Notes under the pieces: generated by a model | What the model was told of the DNA's origin: nothing | Database searches by the model: none | Seen by the model: the letters and a program-made list of their open reading frames with translations, nothing else | Shown: one piece after another, positions 45,916 through 54,112 of the stretch | Layout of the letters: every line of letters begins with the position of its first letter | Position numbering within the stretch: position 1 is the first letter of the stretch | NCBI RefSeq assembly: GCF_002812985.1 | Contig: NZ_PGCP01000005.1 | Coordinates: forward strand, 241,188-305,187 | DNA: 64,000 bases | Source: Aeromonas lusitana | GTDB taxonomy: Bacteria > Pseudomonadota > Gammaproteobacteria > Enterobacterales > Aeromonadaceae | Direction of reading: 5' to 3' | Translations under genes and position numbers: made by a program

Positions 45916-46455
45916 ATGCTGCAGCGCAATCACACCGGCCTGCTGGTGATCGACATTCAGGGCAAGCTGGCACGGCTGGTGGATGAGAGCGAAACGCTCA
46001 TCGCTAATACGGCTAGGCTGGTGCAAGGGGTACAGGCGCTGGGACTGCCGGTAGTCTGGCTGGAGCAGAACCCGCCCAAACTCGGCGCCACCGTGCCCGA
46101 GCTGCAACCGCTGCAGGCCGGCAGCCCTGTGCTCCCCAAGTTCAGCTTCGGCGCCCTAGGGGAGCCAGGGGTGGCGGCGGCGCTGGCCGAAACTGGCGTC
46201 AGTCACTGGCTGGTGTGCGGCATCGAATCCCATATCTGTGTCTACCAGAGCGTGCTGGGGCTGCTCGGCAGCGGCGCCCGGGTATCCTTGGTGACCGATG
46301 CAGTCTCATCCCGCGATCCTGCCAACCGGGCGCTCGCCATCGGCCAGCTGGCGGCGCGGGGCGCGGCCCTCACCTCGGTGGAGATGTGCCTCTACGAGCT
46401 GCTGGGGGATTGCCGCGATCCGGCGTTTCGCGACATCCTGGCCCTGGTGCGGTAG
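45916..46455 (+). CDS. Isochorismatase-family (YcaC-like) hydrolase
   Basis: A 179-aa cysteine hydrolase with the family triad Asp13 (VIDIQ), Lys75 (PKFSF) and Cys108 (GIESHICV). YcaC-type enzymes hydrolyse small amides or related substrates; the real substrate is unknown. An aaggaga motif precedes the ATG. No siderophore genes are nearby, so an isochorismate role is unlikely. Confidence 0.85.
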   Translation: MLQRNHTGLLVIDIQGKLARLVDESETLIANTARLVQGVQALGLPVVWLEQNPPKLGATVPELQPLQAGSPVLPKFSFGALGEPGVAAALAETGVSHWLVCGIESHICVYQSVLGLLGSGARVSLVTDAVSSRDPANRALAIGQLAARGAALTSVEMCLYELLGDCRDPAFRDILALVR

Positions 46456-46693
46456 CGGGCCGGGAAATACTTATTAATCTTCGAATAAAAAGTTTGATGG
46501 CCCCCACAGATCCTGACGATGCTGCTTTTATGCACAGCACCTCTCCATCTATCTTCATTCGGCGCCCACTTCTTGGGCGCCAAATGGCAGCGACTATGAC
46601 ACCGGCCTGATCGCTTCCCGTCGTGTGCGGGAGCGGATCTGGTATCGGGGCGCGCCCTGCCGTATCAATCCAACACACAGCACAGGGATCAGC

Positions 46694-47773
46694 ATGAAGA
46701 CAGTGAAAGGACTCCTCCTGCTCGCCGCCATGGGGCTGGCCGCCGAGGCACAGGCCGCCCGCATTGAAGCCACGGATCATCGCCTCAATTACGAGGGGCG
46801 CATAGTGCGCGACTGGGTCAAGCAGGACGTGCGGCTCAACTGGCCGGCGACCCGGCTCATATTTCGCTTCGAGGGACGGGAGCTTGCCATCGCCATGGAC
46901 GGCCAGCAGAGCCAGTTCGATCTGCTGCTAGACGGCCAGTTGCAAGGCGTTATCAAGACCGGCCAGGGCATGCACACCTATCCCCTGCTGCAGTGGCAGG
47001 CATCTCGCTCGGTGAAGGTCGAACTGGTCAAGCGCACCGAGACCTATGACGCCATGCTGACCCTGGATGCCCTGATCACCGACGGAGTGGTGAGCGCCAT
47101 CTGGCAGCAAAAGCCCCACCTGCTGTTTGTCGGTGACTCCATCAGCGCCGGCATGGGCAGCGAGTCGAACAAACGCGAATGCAGTTGGGAGGAGAATCTC
47201 AACAGCTCCAACGCCAGGCTCGCCTTCCCGGCCAAGACGGCGGCTCTGCTCGGGGCCACTCATAGCCAGGTCTCCTACTCGGGGCTCGGGCTCTTGCGCA
47301 ACTGGGGCGGCAACCAGCCCCACCACGCCTTGCCCCATTACCTGGACAAGGCCGGCGCCGTCTATCAGGGCGGCACGGATTTCGAGAGCCAGCACCCAGC
47401 GCTCATCGTCGTCGAAGTCGGCACCAATGACTTCAGCTCCGAGCTGCAGCCCCAGGAGCCCTGGCCGGATCAGGAAGCCTTCCAGCAGGCCTGGATCGAT
47501 GGCTATGTCGAGCTGCTGCGGGATCTGCGCCAACGCTACGACAGTCCCCCCATCATACTCATGGGCCAATACCTCTGGCCCCACGACCGGCTGAACCAGA
47601 CCCTGGCCCGGTTGCAGCAACAGCTCGCCCTGCTGGGGGAGCCCCCTGTGCTCATCGAGCAGATGCGATCCGAGAACTCAGGCTGCCTCTGGCACCCCAC
47701 CGCCGCCGAACACGACGGCATAGCAGCTAGCCTGGCCGGGCTTATCCGCCAGCAAGGGCTCTTGCCTGAATAG
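46694..47773 (+). CDS. Secreted SGNH/GDSL esterase, CE2-like acetyl-xylan esterase
   Basis: A 359-aa protein with a signal peptide (about 1-21, ending AQA), an N-terminal beta-sandwich region (about 25-135) and a C-terminal SGNH hydrolase domain: GDSISAG (Ser149), VGTNDFS, and the C-terminal WHPTAAEHD catalytic His. This two-domain layout is that of carbohydrate esterase family 2, which deacetylates plant polysaccharides. The start at 46694 (MKTVKGLLLL) is chosen for the signal peptide. Confidence 0.85.
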   Translation: MKTVKGLLLLAAMGLAAEAQAARIEATDHRLNYEGRIVRDWVKQDVRLNWPATRLIFRFEGRELAIAMDGQQSQFDLLLDGQLQGVIKTGQGMHTYPLLQWQASRSVKVELVKRTETYDAMLTLDALITDGVVSAIWQQKPHLLFVGDSISAGMGSESNKRECSWEENLNSSNARLAFPAKTAALLGATHSQVSYSGLGLLRNWGGNQPHHALPHYLDKAGAVYQGGTDFESQHPALIVVEVGTNDFSSELQPQEPWPDQEAFQQAWIDGYVELLRDLRQRYDSPPIILMGQYLWPHDRLNQTLARLQQQLALLGEPPVLIEQMRSENSGCLWHPTAAEHDGIAASLAGLIRQQGLLPE

Positions 47774-47803
47774 GGCCACGGCTCGGTATCCAGCTCGTAA
47801 CCC

Positions 47804-47833
47804 ATAAAAAACGGCGCCCTATGGCGCCGTTTT
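47804..47833. terminator. Bidirectional terminator between esterase and modF
   Basis: A 9-bp stem AACGGCGCC/GGCGCCGTT with CTAT loop, A tract on one side and TTT on the other. Confidence 0.9.
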
Positions 47834-47867
47834 GCTGACTCGTGTGGATGATATCCGCCCTGGGGCA

Positions 47868-49325
47868 TTAACCCTCCCCCAGCGATTCCTGCACATAGTC
47901 ATAACCGCCCCGGCCGTTGGGCACGAAGCTCAGGCGGTGGGTGAGACCAGGGGGCGCATCCTCGGCATGATGGGAGACAAACAGCAGCTGGGTGCCTTCG
48001 CCGATGAGGCGCGTCACCAGGGCGCGTACCAGGTGGCGGTTGAGAGGATCCAGCCCCTGCAGCGGCTCGTCCAGGATGAGCAGGGGCGGATGCTTGACCA
48101 GGGCGCGGGCGATGAGCACCAACCGCTGCTGGCCGAAGGAGAGGCTGTGAAACGGCAGCGACCCCTGACTGCCGAGCCCGAGCAGGGTCAGCCACTGGTT
48201 GGCGAGCGCCAGCTGGCGATCCCCTGGCCGGGTGTAGAGGCCGATGGAGTCGTAAAAGCCCGACAGGATCACCGTCTGCACCGAGCCGTTGACGCGATAG
48301 TCCAGGTGCAGGGCCGGGCTCACCAGCCCGATGTGGCGCTTGATCTCCCAGATGCTCTCGCCGCTGCCCCGGCGCACCCCGAACAGATGCAGATCGTTGC
48401 TGTACCCTTGCGGGTGATCCCCTGTGATGAGGGAGAGCAGGGTCGACTTGCCGGCGCCGTTCGGCCCGACCAGCTGCCAGTGCTGGCCAGGTTCTATGGT
48501 CCAGTCGAGCCCATCGATGACGACTTGCTCCCCGTAGGCGACCCTCAGCTTGCGCATCTCGACTCGGGGGCCGGCAGGCAAGGGGATCGGCGCCGTCAGG
48601 GGGGGCGGCAAGCTGGGATTGACGGCTTCGGCCCGCGCCAGCTGGGCCACCTCCTGACTGCCGAGCACCTGCCCTCGCTCCCCTGTCAGCAGCAGATTAA
48701 GATCCCCGAGCAGACCCAGGTGGCTCGCGAACGGGGGTATCTCGTCGAAGCGGTTGACGATCACCACCAGTCTCTGCCCCTCCCCAACCAGCTGGGCCAG
48801 CAACGCCATCAGCTCGTGGCGCGAGCCCTGATCCAGCCCGTCGAACGGTTCGTCCAGCACCAGCAACTCGGGCCTGGACAGCAGGGCGCGGGCCAGCAGC
48901 AACTTGCGCCCCTCACCGCTCGAGAGATAGCGGTAGGGGCGATCCCAGAGCGCGGCTATGCCAAAGCACGCCAGCAGGGCCAGGGCCTGCTCCTCGTCAC
49001 CGCCCTGCTCCAGCATCAGGCTGGACACCTGATAGCCCGCCTCCTCCTCTTCCCCCAGCATGTCGGTGTTGCGCCGCTGATAATCCTGCTCGCTGAGCCG
49101 TTGCTGGGACTCGAACGACAGGCGCACCGCCGCCACTTGCCCCTGGGTCTGCCCCGAGTGCAGGGCGAGTTCACCACACATGGCAGCGGCCAGCGCCGTC
49201 TTGCCGCTGCCGTTGCTGCCGACGAAGGCCCAGCACTGCCCCGGGCAGAGGGTCAGTTCGGGAATGAAGAGGGAACGATTGGCGTGAAGGGCCAGCCTGG
49301 CCGAGTGCCACTGCAATAGGGTCAT
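47868..49325 (-). CDS. modF: Molybdate-type ABC ATPase ModF (two nucleotide-binding domains)
   Basis: A 485-aa protein with two fused ABC ATPase domains. Walker A motifs are GSNGSGKT and GPNGAGKST; signatures are LSSGEGRK and LSFGQQR; Walker B motifs are LLVLDEPFDGLD and LLILDEPLQGLD. There is no membrane domain. This is ModF, known beside modABC in E. coli but standing alone here. Its cellular role is not well defined. Confidence 0.9.
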   Translation of the reverse strand: MTLLQWHSARLALHANRSLFIPELTLCPGQCWAFVGSNGSGKTALAAAMCGELALHSGQTQGQVAAVRLSFESQQRLSEQDYQRRNTDMLGEEEEAGYQVSSLMLEQGGDEEQALALLACFGIAALWDRPYRYLSSGEGRKLLLARALLSRPELLVLDEPFDGLDQGSRHELMALLAQLVGEGQRLVVIVNRFDEIPPFASHLGLLGDLNLLLTGERGQVLGSQEVAQLARAEAVNPSLPPPLTAPIPLPAGPRVEMRKLRVAYGEQVVIDGLDWTIEPGQHWQLVGPNGAGKSTLLSLITGDHPQGYSNDLHLFGVRRGSGESIWEIKRHIGLVSPALHLDYRVNGSVQTVILSGFYDSIGLYTRPGDRQLALANQWLTLLGLGSQGSLPFHSLSFGQQRLVLIARALVKHPPLLILDEPLQGLDPLNRHLVRALVTRLIGEGTQLLFVSHHAEDAPPGLTHRLSFVPNGRGGYDYVQESLGEG

Positions 49326-49645
49326 GAATCCATCCTGTTAACCTGCCTGTCGCTACCTTAACAGGGATCGCGCAAAGCAACAGCTTCCCGGAGGGGGTCA
49401 GGGCGACAGCCCCTCGGAGGGCGTTAAAAACAGGGTGATCTATAGACAAAAAGATCACTAGCGATGGATGCGAATAGCTCTCAATAAAACATGATCTCCG
49501 TCCCGTTTATACCCCCATATGGGCTTATTTGAGATTTGTATGAACCCCTTCACAACTCTTGAATCGAGAGCCTTTTGAATCGTTATTTCTCCTGTATAGA
49601 TGCCATCGCACCTCGGACGGTGCGCCCTTAAGATGGAGTTTATCA
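49326..49645. other. modF / protease divergent intergenic region
   Basis: A 320-bp divergent region. A 6-bp hairpin CGCACC/GGTGCG (49607-49624) sits in the protease leader about 20 bp before the start codon. No conserved operator could be identified. Confidence 0.4.
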
Positions 49646-51523
49646 ATGAGAAAAACATCACTAGCGTTGGCAATCACGGCCCTGCTCTCGGCCCTGCCGG
49701 TCGCTTCGGTTCAGGCAGCAGAGACTTGTACCCCCCTCACCGGCAGAGAAGCCAACCTGGATACCGGCCGCACCAGCGCAGAGCGCTGCCTGCCCGGCAT
49801 CAACCCTCTGCAGGACCAGCAGTGGCACCTGCTCAACAGCGGTCAGAATTCCTTCAGTGCCCGTGGCGGCGTGGCGGGCAATGACCTCAACCTCTGGTGG
49901 GCCCACCGCACCTCTGTGCTCGGCCAGGGTATCAACGTGGCCGTGGTTGACGATGGTCTGGCCATCGCCCACCCGGATCTGGCGGACAACATTCGCCCCG
50001 GCTCCAAGAACGTGGTGACCGGCAGCAATGATCCGACCCCGACCGATCCTGACAGCGCCCACGGCACTTCCGTCTCCGGCATCATAGCCGCGGTGGACAA
50101 CGCCATCGGCACCCGGGGCGTGGCGCCCCGCGCCCAGTTGCAGGGCTTCAACCTGCTCGACGACAACAGCCAACAGTTACAGCAAGATTGGCTCTATGCC
50201 CTCGGCAGCAGCCAGGCGAGCAGTGACAACCGTGTCTTCAACCAGAGCTACGGCATGAGCCTGGTCGACCCGCAGGGGGCCAACGGCCTGGATCAGGTGC
50301 AACTCGATCGCCTGTTCGAGCAGATGACCCAAAAGGAGCAAGGGGCGGCCTATATCAAGGCGGCGGGCAACGGCTTTAGCCGCATCGCCGCCGGCAACTA
50401 TGTGCTCAACCGCACCGGCGGCGAGCTGAGATTGCCGTTTGAAAACAGCAATATCGATCCCTCCAACAGCAACTTCTGGAACCTGGTGGTCAGTGCCAGC
50501 AACGCGGACGGCGTGCGATCCTCCTACTCGAGCGTCGGCAGCAACGTGTTCCTGACGGCCCCGGGCGGCGAGTACGGCACCGCCTCCCCGGCCATGGTGA
50601 CCACCGATCTGCCCGGCTGTGACATGGGCTACAACCGGGTAGACGATCCCAGCACCAACCGGCTGCACGGCAACCCGGCGCTGGATGCCAGCTGCGACTA
50701 CAACGGCACCATGAACGGCACCTCCTCGGCCACTCCGAACACCGCCGGCGCCATGGCGCTGCTGATGTCGGCCTATCCGGATCTGTCGGTGCGGGATCTG
50801 CGGGATCTGCTGGCACGCAACGCCACCCGCATCGACGCCAATCAGGCCCCGGTGCAGCTGAGTTACAGGGCCGCCAACGGCCAACAACGCCAGGTGATTG
50901 GGCTGGAAGGCTGGGAGCGCAACGCTGCCGGGGTCTGGTTCAACCCGACCTATGGCTTTGGCCTCATCGATGTGAACAAGGCTCTGACGAGCGCCGCCAC
51001 TCACACTCCCCTGCCGCCGCTGGTACAGTTGCCCTGGCAGAAGGTGACGGTGCAGGATCGCGCCGCGGGCGCCATCCCGGATCTGGGCAGCAGCCCGACC
51101 ACCTCCAGCACCCAGGTCACTCAGCCGCTGATAGTGGAAGCGGTACAGGTGCTGGTCACCCTGGATCACCAGCGTCTGCCTGACTTGCTGATCGAGCTGG
51201 TCTCCCCGTCCGGCACCCGCAGCGTGCTGCTCAACCCCAACAACAGCCTGGTGGGGCAATCCCTCGACCGGCAACAGCTGGGATACGTGCGCACCAAGGG
51301 GCTGCGCGACATGCGCATGCTCTCCCACAAGTTCTACGGGGAATCCGCCGAGGGTGAGTGGCAACTGGCGGTGACCGACGTCGCCAGCGGCACCCGTCAG
51401 GTCTCCTTGCTCAATCGCGGCACCAATGCGCGCAGCACCCTGACCGAGCGCAACAACAGCCAGCCGGGTCAACTGCTCAACTGGTCACTCAAGGTGATCG
51501 GCCATGACGCAGCCCCCCTCTAA
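49646..51523 (+). CDS. asp: Kexin-like subtilisin-family serine protease (Aeromonas ASP)
   Basis: A 625-aa secreted protease, one residue from A. sobria ASP in length. A signal peptide of 24 residues precedes a subtilase domain with catalytic Asp102 (AVVDDG), His139 (SAHGTS) and Ser360 (NGTSSATP). These correspond to mature 78/115/336, the numbering known for ASP. The C-terminal P-domain (about residues 485-620, LPDLLIELVSPSGTRSVLL) is typical of kexins. ASP cleaves at dibasic sites and acts on host plasma proteins. It needs the chaperone encoded next. Confidence 0.95.
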   Translation: MRKTSLALAITALLSALPVASVQAAETCTPLTGREANLDTGRTSAERCLPGINPLQDQQWHLLNSGQNSFSARGGVAGNDLNLWWAHRTSVLGQGINVAVVDDGLAIAHPDLADNIRPGSKNVVTGSNDPTPTDPDSAHGTSVSGIIAAVDNAIGTRGVAPRAQLQGFNLLDDNSQQLQQDWLYALGSSQASSDNRVFNQSYGMSLVDPQGANGLDQVQLDRLFEQMTQKEQGAAYIKAAGNGFSRIAAGNYVLNRTGGELRLPFENSNIDPSNSNFWNLVVSASNADGVRSSYSSVGSNVFLTAPGGEYGTASPAMVTTDLPGCDMGYNRVDDPSTNRLHGNPALDASCDYNGTMNGTSSATPNTAGAMALLMSAYPDLSVRDLRDLLARNATRIDANQAPVQLSYRAANGQQRQVIGLEGWERNAAGVWFNPTYGFGLIDVNKALTSAATHTPLPPLVQLPWQKVTVQDRAAGAIPDLGSSPTTSSTQVTQPLIVEAVQVLVTLDHQRLPDLLIELVSPSGTRSVLLNPNNSLVGQSLDRQQLGYVRTKGLRDMRMLSHKFYGESAEGEWQLAVTDVASGTRQVSLLNRGTNARSTLTERNNSQPGQLLNWSLKVIGHDAAPL

Positions 51524-51542
51524 CGTGCACAGGAGTCACAAC

Positions 51543-52004
51543 ATGAAACACAGCGTACTCAGCCTTGCCCTGGCAAGCCTGCTGGCCTCGGTCTCCGTTT
51601 CGGCCACGGCCGACGAATCCGTGATGGTCGATGGCAAACAGTACCGCACCATAGAGGTGAACGGTCAGACCTACCTCACGCCGGATAACGGCAGCAAGAA
51701 GCGGGTCGCCCGCAGCCTGGACGGCAAGGCGGTGCAACCCAGCCTGCGCAGCGGTGACATCTTGTTGCAGGGGGTCGCAAGCCCTGAGCTCATCGTCAGC
51801 GGCACCCTGCTGGTCGAAGCCGAGGAGCCTGCGGCCAAGGCACTGGCCAGCCGCCACGGCCTGCGCTTCAAGCAGAGCAGCGGCGGCATCGCCCTGCTGG
51901 AGGCCAAGCCAGGCACGGATCTCAACGCCATCGCGACCCAGCTCAAGCAGGAAGGGTTGAATGTGCAGGTAGAGCTGGCCGGCGCCCAGCAGCAGCCCAA
52001 GTAA
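51543..52004 (+). CDS. Periplasmic chaperone of the serine protease (ORF2-type)
   Basis: A 153-aa protein with a signal peptide (about 1-22, SVSVSATA) and a propeptide-like domain with ILLQGVASPELIV and GIALLEAKPGTDL segments. In A. sobria the equivalent ORF2 protein acts in trans to fold and activate ASP. The ATG at 51543 has an aggag upstream and lies 19 bp after the protease stop, so both are on one mRNA. Confidence 0.9.
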   Translation: MKHSVLSLALASLLASVSVSATADESVMVDGKQYRTIEVNGQTYLTPDNGSKKRVARSLDGKAVQPSLRSGDILLQGVASPELIVSGTLLVEAEEPAAKALASRHGLRFKQSSGGIALLEAKPGTDLNAIATQLKQEGLNVQVELAGAQQQPK

Positions 52005-52037
52005 GCGACGCCCTGAATAGGGACATGCGAAATGATC

Positions 52038-52058
52038 AAGGGGGCCGATGGCCCCCTT
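52038..52058 (+). terminator. Terminator of the protease-chaperone operon
   Basis: A 9-bp stem AAGGGGGCC/GGCCCCCTT with a three-base loop, followed by TACTCTT. Confidence 0.75.
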
Positions 52059-52259
52059 ACTCTTCCCCTCATCTTTGAGTATCAATATATCGACCAGGCA
52101 TGGTGCTATTATCCCGCCCGAGTGGTTGGTGGCATAACCGTCGATAGTCTATTCCACCCCCTTCGATAGGATCGCAGAGGCATAAGCCGTCGATATACGC
52201 TATGCATACCAATCAAGGGACTGTGGTAACTCGATTTAAAAAGAGGATGCTTTAAATCA

Positions 52260-52955
52260 TCAATGCCAGATGGCCTGCCGCGCCAATTTGGCCCGCCAAT
52301 GAAATCCCTGGCCCTGAGCAATCCCCTGCGCCCTGACAAAAGAGAGATGATGCTTGTTTTCCACCCCCTCGACGATGACGTATTTATCACCCCATGCGGC
52401 CGAGGCACACCGAATAAAGGCGCTATCTCGCCGGTTAAAGCACTGCCAAAAAAACTGCTTTCCTATCTTGATGCCATCAAACAGCGCTAGCAACTCGGCA
52501 GGCAACCTCTGTACGCCCTCATCAACATCCTTGATCCAGAACTTCACCCCGCACTCTCTGAGCTGTGCCATGACACGGGAGACCGGCTCCGGCAGGCCGC
52601 TCACGATACTTTGCATGTCAAAACCGATGTTGATCCTGAAATGGAATATAAAGGGGATGAAATCTCCCCACGATATTTTATTGTTGAAGAGACAAGGCCC
52701 GGCATTGATGAAGAGGGAATGATAGAGACCATTGTCATGTTGATTTATTTTCTGGAAGAACTCCAGTTGACGGGTGAATAACAGAAGTTGGTTGGCGTAA
52801 TTGGTATCGCTTAAATACTCTTTATCCAATAAGGTCCGATTTTCCGAGAACGAGACAACCTCAAATGACAATATCTCTCCCGTATCGAATGCAACAATCG
52901 GCTCAAGGGTATGCTTGATATATTCAAAGCGCAGGCTATCTGTTCTTTCTGTCAT
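52260..52955 (-). CDS. Degenerate EAL-domain protein
   Basis: A 231-aa protein over the length of a single EAL domain. The signature glutamate-alanine-leucine is replaced by EVVSF, the catalytic metal-binding acidic residues are not obvious, and the end motif reads GQGFHWRAKL. VEGVENKHHL is retained. It is probably an inactive c-di-GMP-binding or protein-interaction module rather than a phosphodiesterase. It overlaps the winged-helix gene by 20 bp and lies in an AT-rich patch. Confidence 0.75.
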   Translation of the reverse strand: MTERTDSLRFEYIKHTLEPIVAFDTGEILSFEVVSFSENRTLLDKEYLSDTNYANQLLLFTRQLEFFQKINQHDNGLYHSLFINAGPCLFNNKISWGDFIPFIFHFRINIGFDMQSIVSGLPEPVSRVMAQLRECGVKFWIKDVDEGVQRLPAELLALFDGIKIGKQFFWQCFNRRDSAFIRCASAAWGDKYVIVEGVENKHHLSFVRAQGIAQGQGFHWRAKLARQAIWH

Positions 52956-53346
52956 AGCTACCTTCTATGATGAACCCCGACCGGTAGGGATAAAATATGT
53001 AACCGGCTCGAGCTACCGTCACCAGGCAACGACAATCCGGATCTACCCTGCGCAATAATTTCCTGAGATTGGACAGTGCCACTGAAACCGTGTTTTCACA
53101 CACGATTCTTCCACGCCATACGCTATTAAGGATTTCATCCTTGGATACCAGATAACCACTGTTACTGACCAGATATCGCAATACTCCGGCTTCTCTTGTT
53201 CCCATTCTGATCACCTGTGACTGCTGCGTTCCGGCAAAATGGCGAAAGGTGAAGGTGCCATTGTGTAGATCGACGATGATACTCCCGTCCTTATTGATCA
53301 AATACTCTGCTACTGAGCGTTCTCTTATCAATTCAAATTCAAGCAT
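52936..53346 (-). CDS. OmpR/CadC-type winged-helix DNA-binding protein
   Basis: A 136-aa protein with a Trans_reg_C winged helix (about residues 28-120): GTREAGVLRYLVSNSGYLVSKDEILNSVW, a recognition helix around NTVSVALSNLRKLL and the wing AGYIFYP. There is no receiver domain and no membrane helix. The start at 53346 (MLEFELIRER) is chosen because the upstream in-frame ATG lacks support. It forms a two-gene unit with the EAL-like gene. Confidence 0.75.
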   Translation of the reverse strand: MLEFELIRERSVAEYLINKDGSIIVDLHNGTFTFRHFAGTQQSQVIRMGTREAGVLRYLVSNSGYLVSKDEILNSVWRGRIVCENTVSVALSNLRKLLRRVDPDCRCLVTVARAGYIFYPYRSGFIIEGSYDRKNR

Positions 53347-54057
53347 GACCAGCCTCCGTGTTAACCAGTAACTGACGTTCCGACACACTCACTGTGCTCC
53401 GTCATTACCAGCCCAATGATCTGACTCAGGCTGAACGACGGTATTCTCACAGAATCACTGCGTGAATTAATGATAATAAAATAATATCTTTTTATGCGGC
53501 ACAATTTGCATTAAAAACAATGAGATAATAGGTTTTTGCCGAGCCGAAAGGCCTCGTACGAGGCAGACTTAATCACTAGGCAACGTTTTTATACAGAATA
53601 AAACACTAAAAATATTATTTTTGTTAATGATTGTGATGGAGTGAATGCTCTTAAAACGTACAAAAATCACACCTCGGTTACCGCGCTAAAGGTGCATGCA
53701 GCATATGTATCAGTGCAGAAAATGCATTGAGTGACGCCGGAGAACGCATTTATTAGGTGCACTAGCGTCTGCGTGTTTTATATGCGGTGACGACCAGAGC
53801 CGCATGTCGAAAAGAAAGACGACGCTGTGACGCAAGGATTGAAAATGCGTTGTGGGTATCGGACAGGTTAATATCCACTCGATATCGTCCCCATCAGAGG
53901 GAAACTGGTCATTCACGAGACTGGCTGTCATTTCAAGCGATGCGGGGTATTTTGCTATTTGTGGCGCTCTTGCAAACTGATGGCGTACGACAAGTGGAAA
54001 TAGGGCCGGATATGGGCAGCCTCTGCCAATAAAATAATACTCGCGTATTTAGCCAAA
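53347..54057. other. AT-rich intergenic region, nothing recognised
   Basis: About 710 bp of clearly AT-rich sequence. Short frames on both strands here have no family and no ribosome-binding support. It must contain the promoter of the winged-helix/EAL unit. H-NS-type silencing would be expected from composition. Confidence 0.5.
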
Positions 54058-54092
54058 TAAAATGGCGCCCTTGTGGGCGCCATTGTGTTTCT
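54058..54092 (-). terminator. Terminator of ppsA
   Basis: An 8-bp stem TGGCGCCC/GGGCGCCA with a short loop and TTTTATTT on the minus strand. Confidence 0.88.
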
Positions 54093-54112
54093 CAAGCAGG
54101 ATGACGAGGGGT

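Noticed and set aside
47832..49319. A 495-codon plus-strand frame opposite modF
   Set aside because: Shadow of modF; no domain, no ribosome-binding site and no independent context.
53710..53931. 73-codon minus-strand frame in the AT-rich gap
   Set aside because: No ribosome-binding site, no family features and an overlapping frame on the other strand; treated as non-coding.
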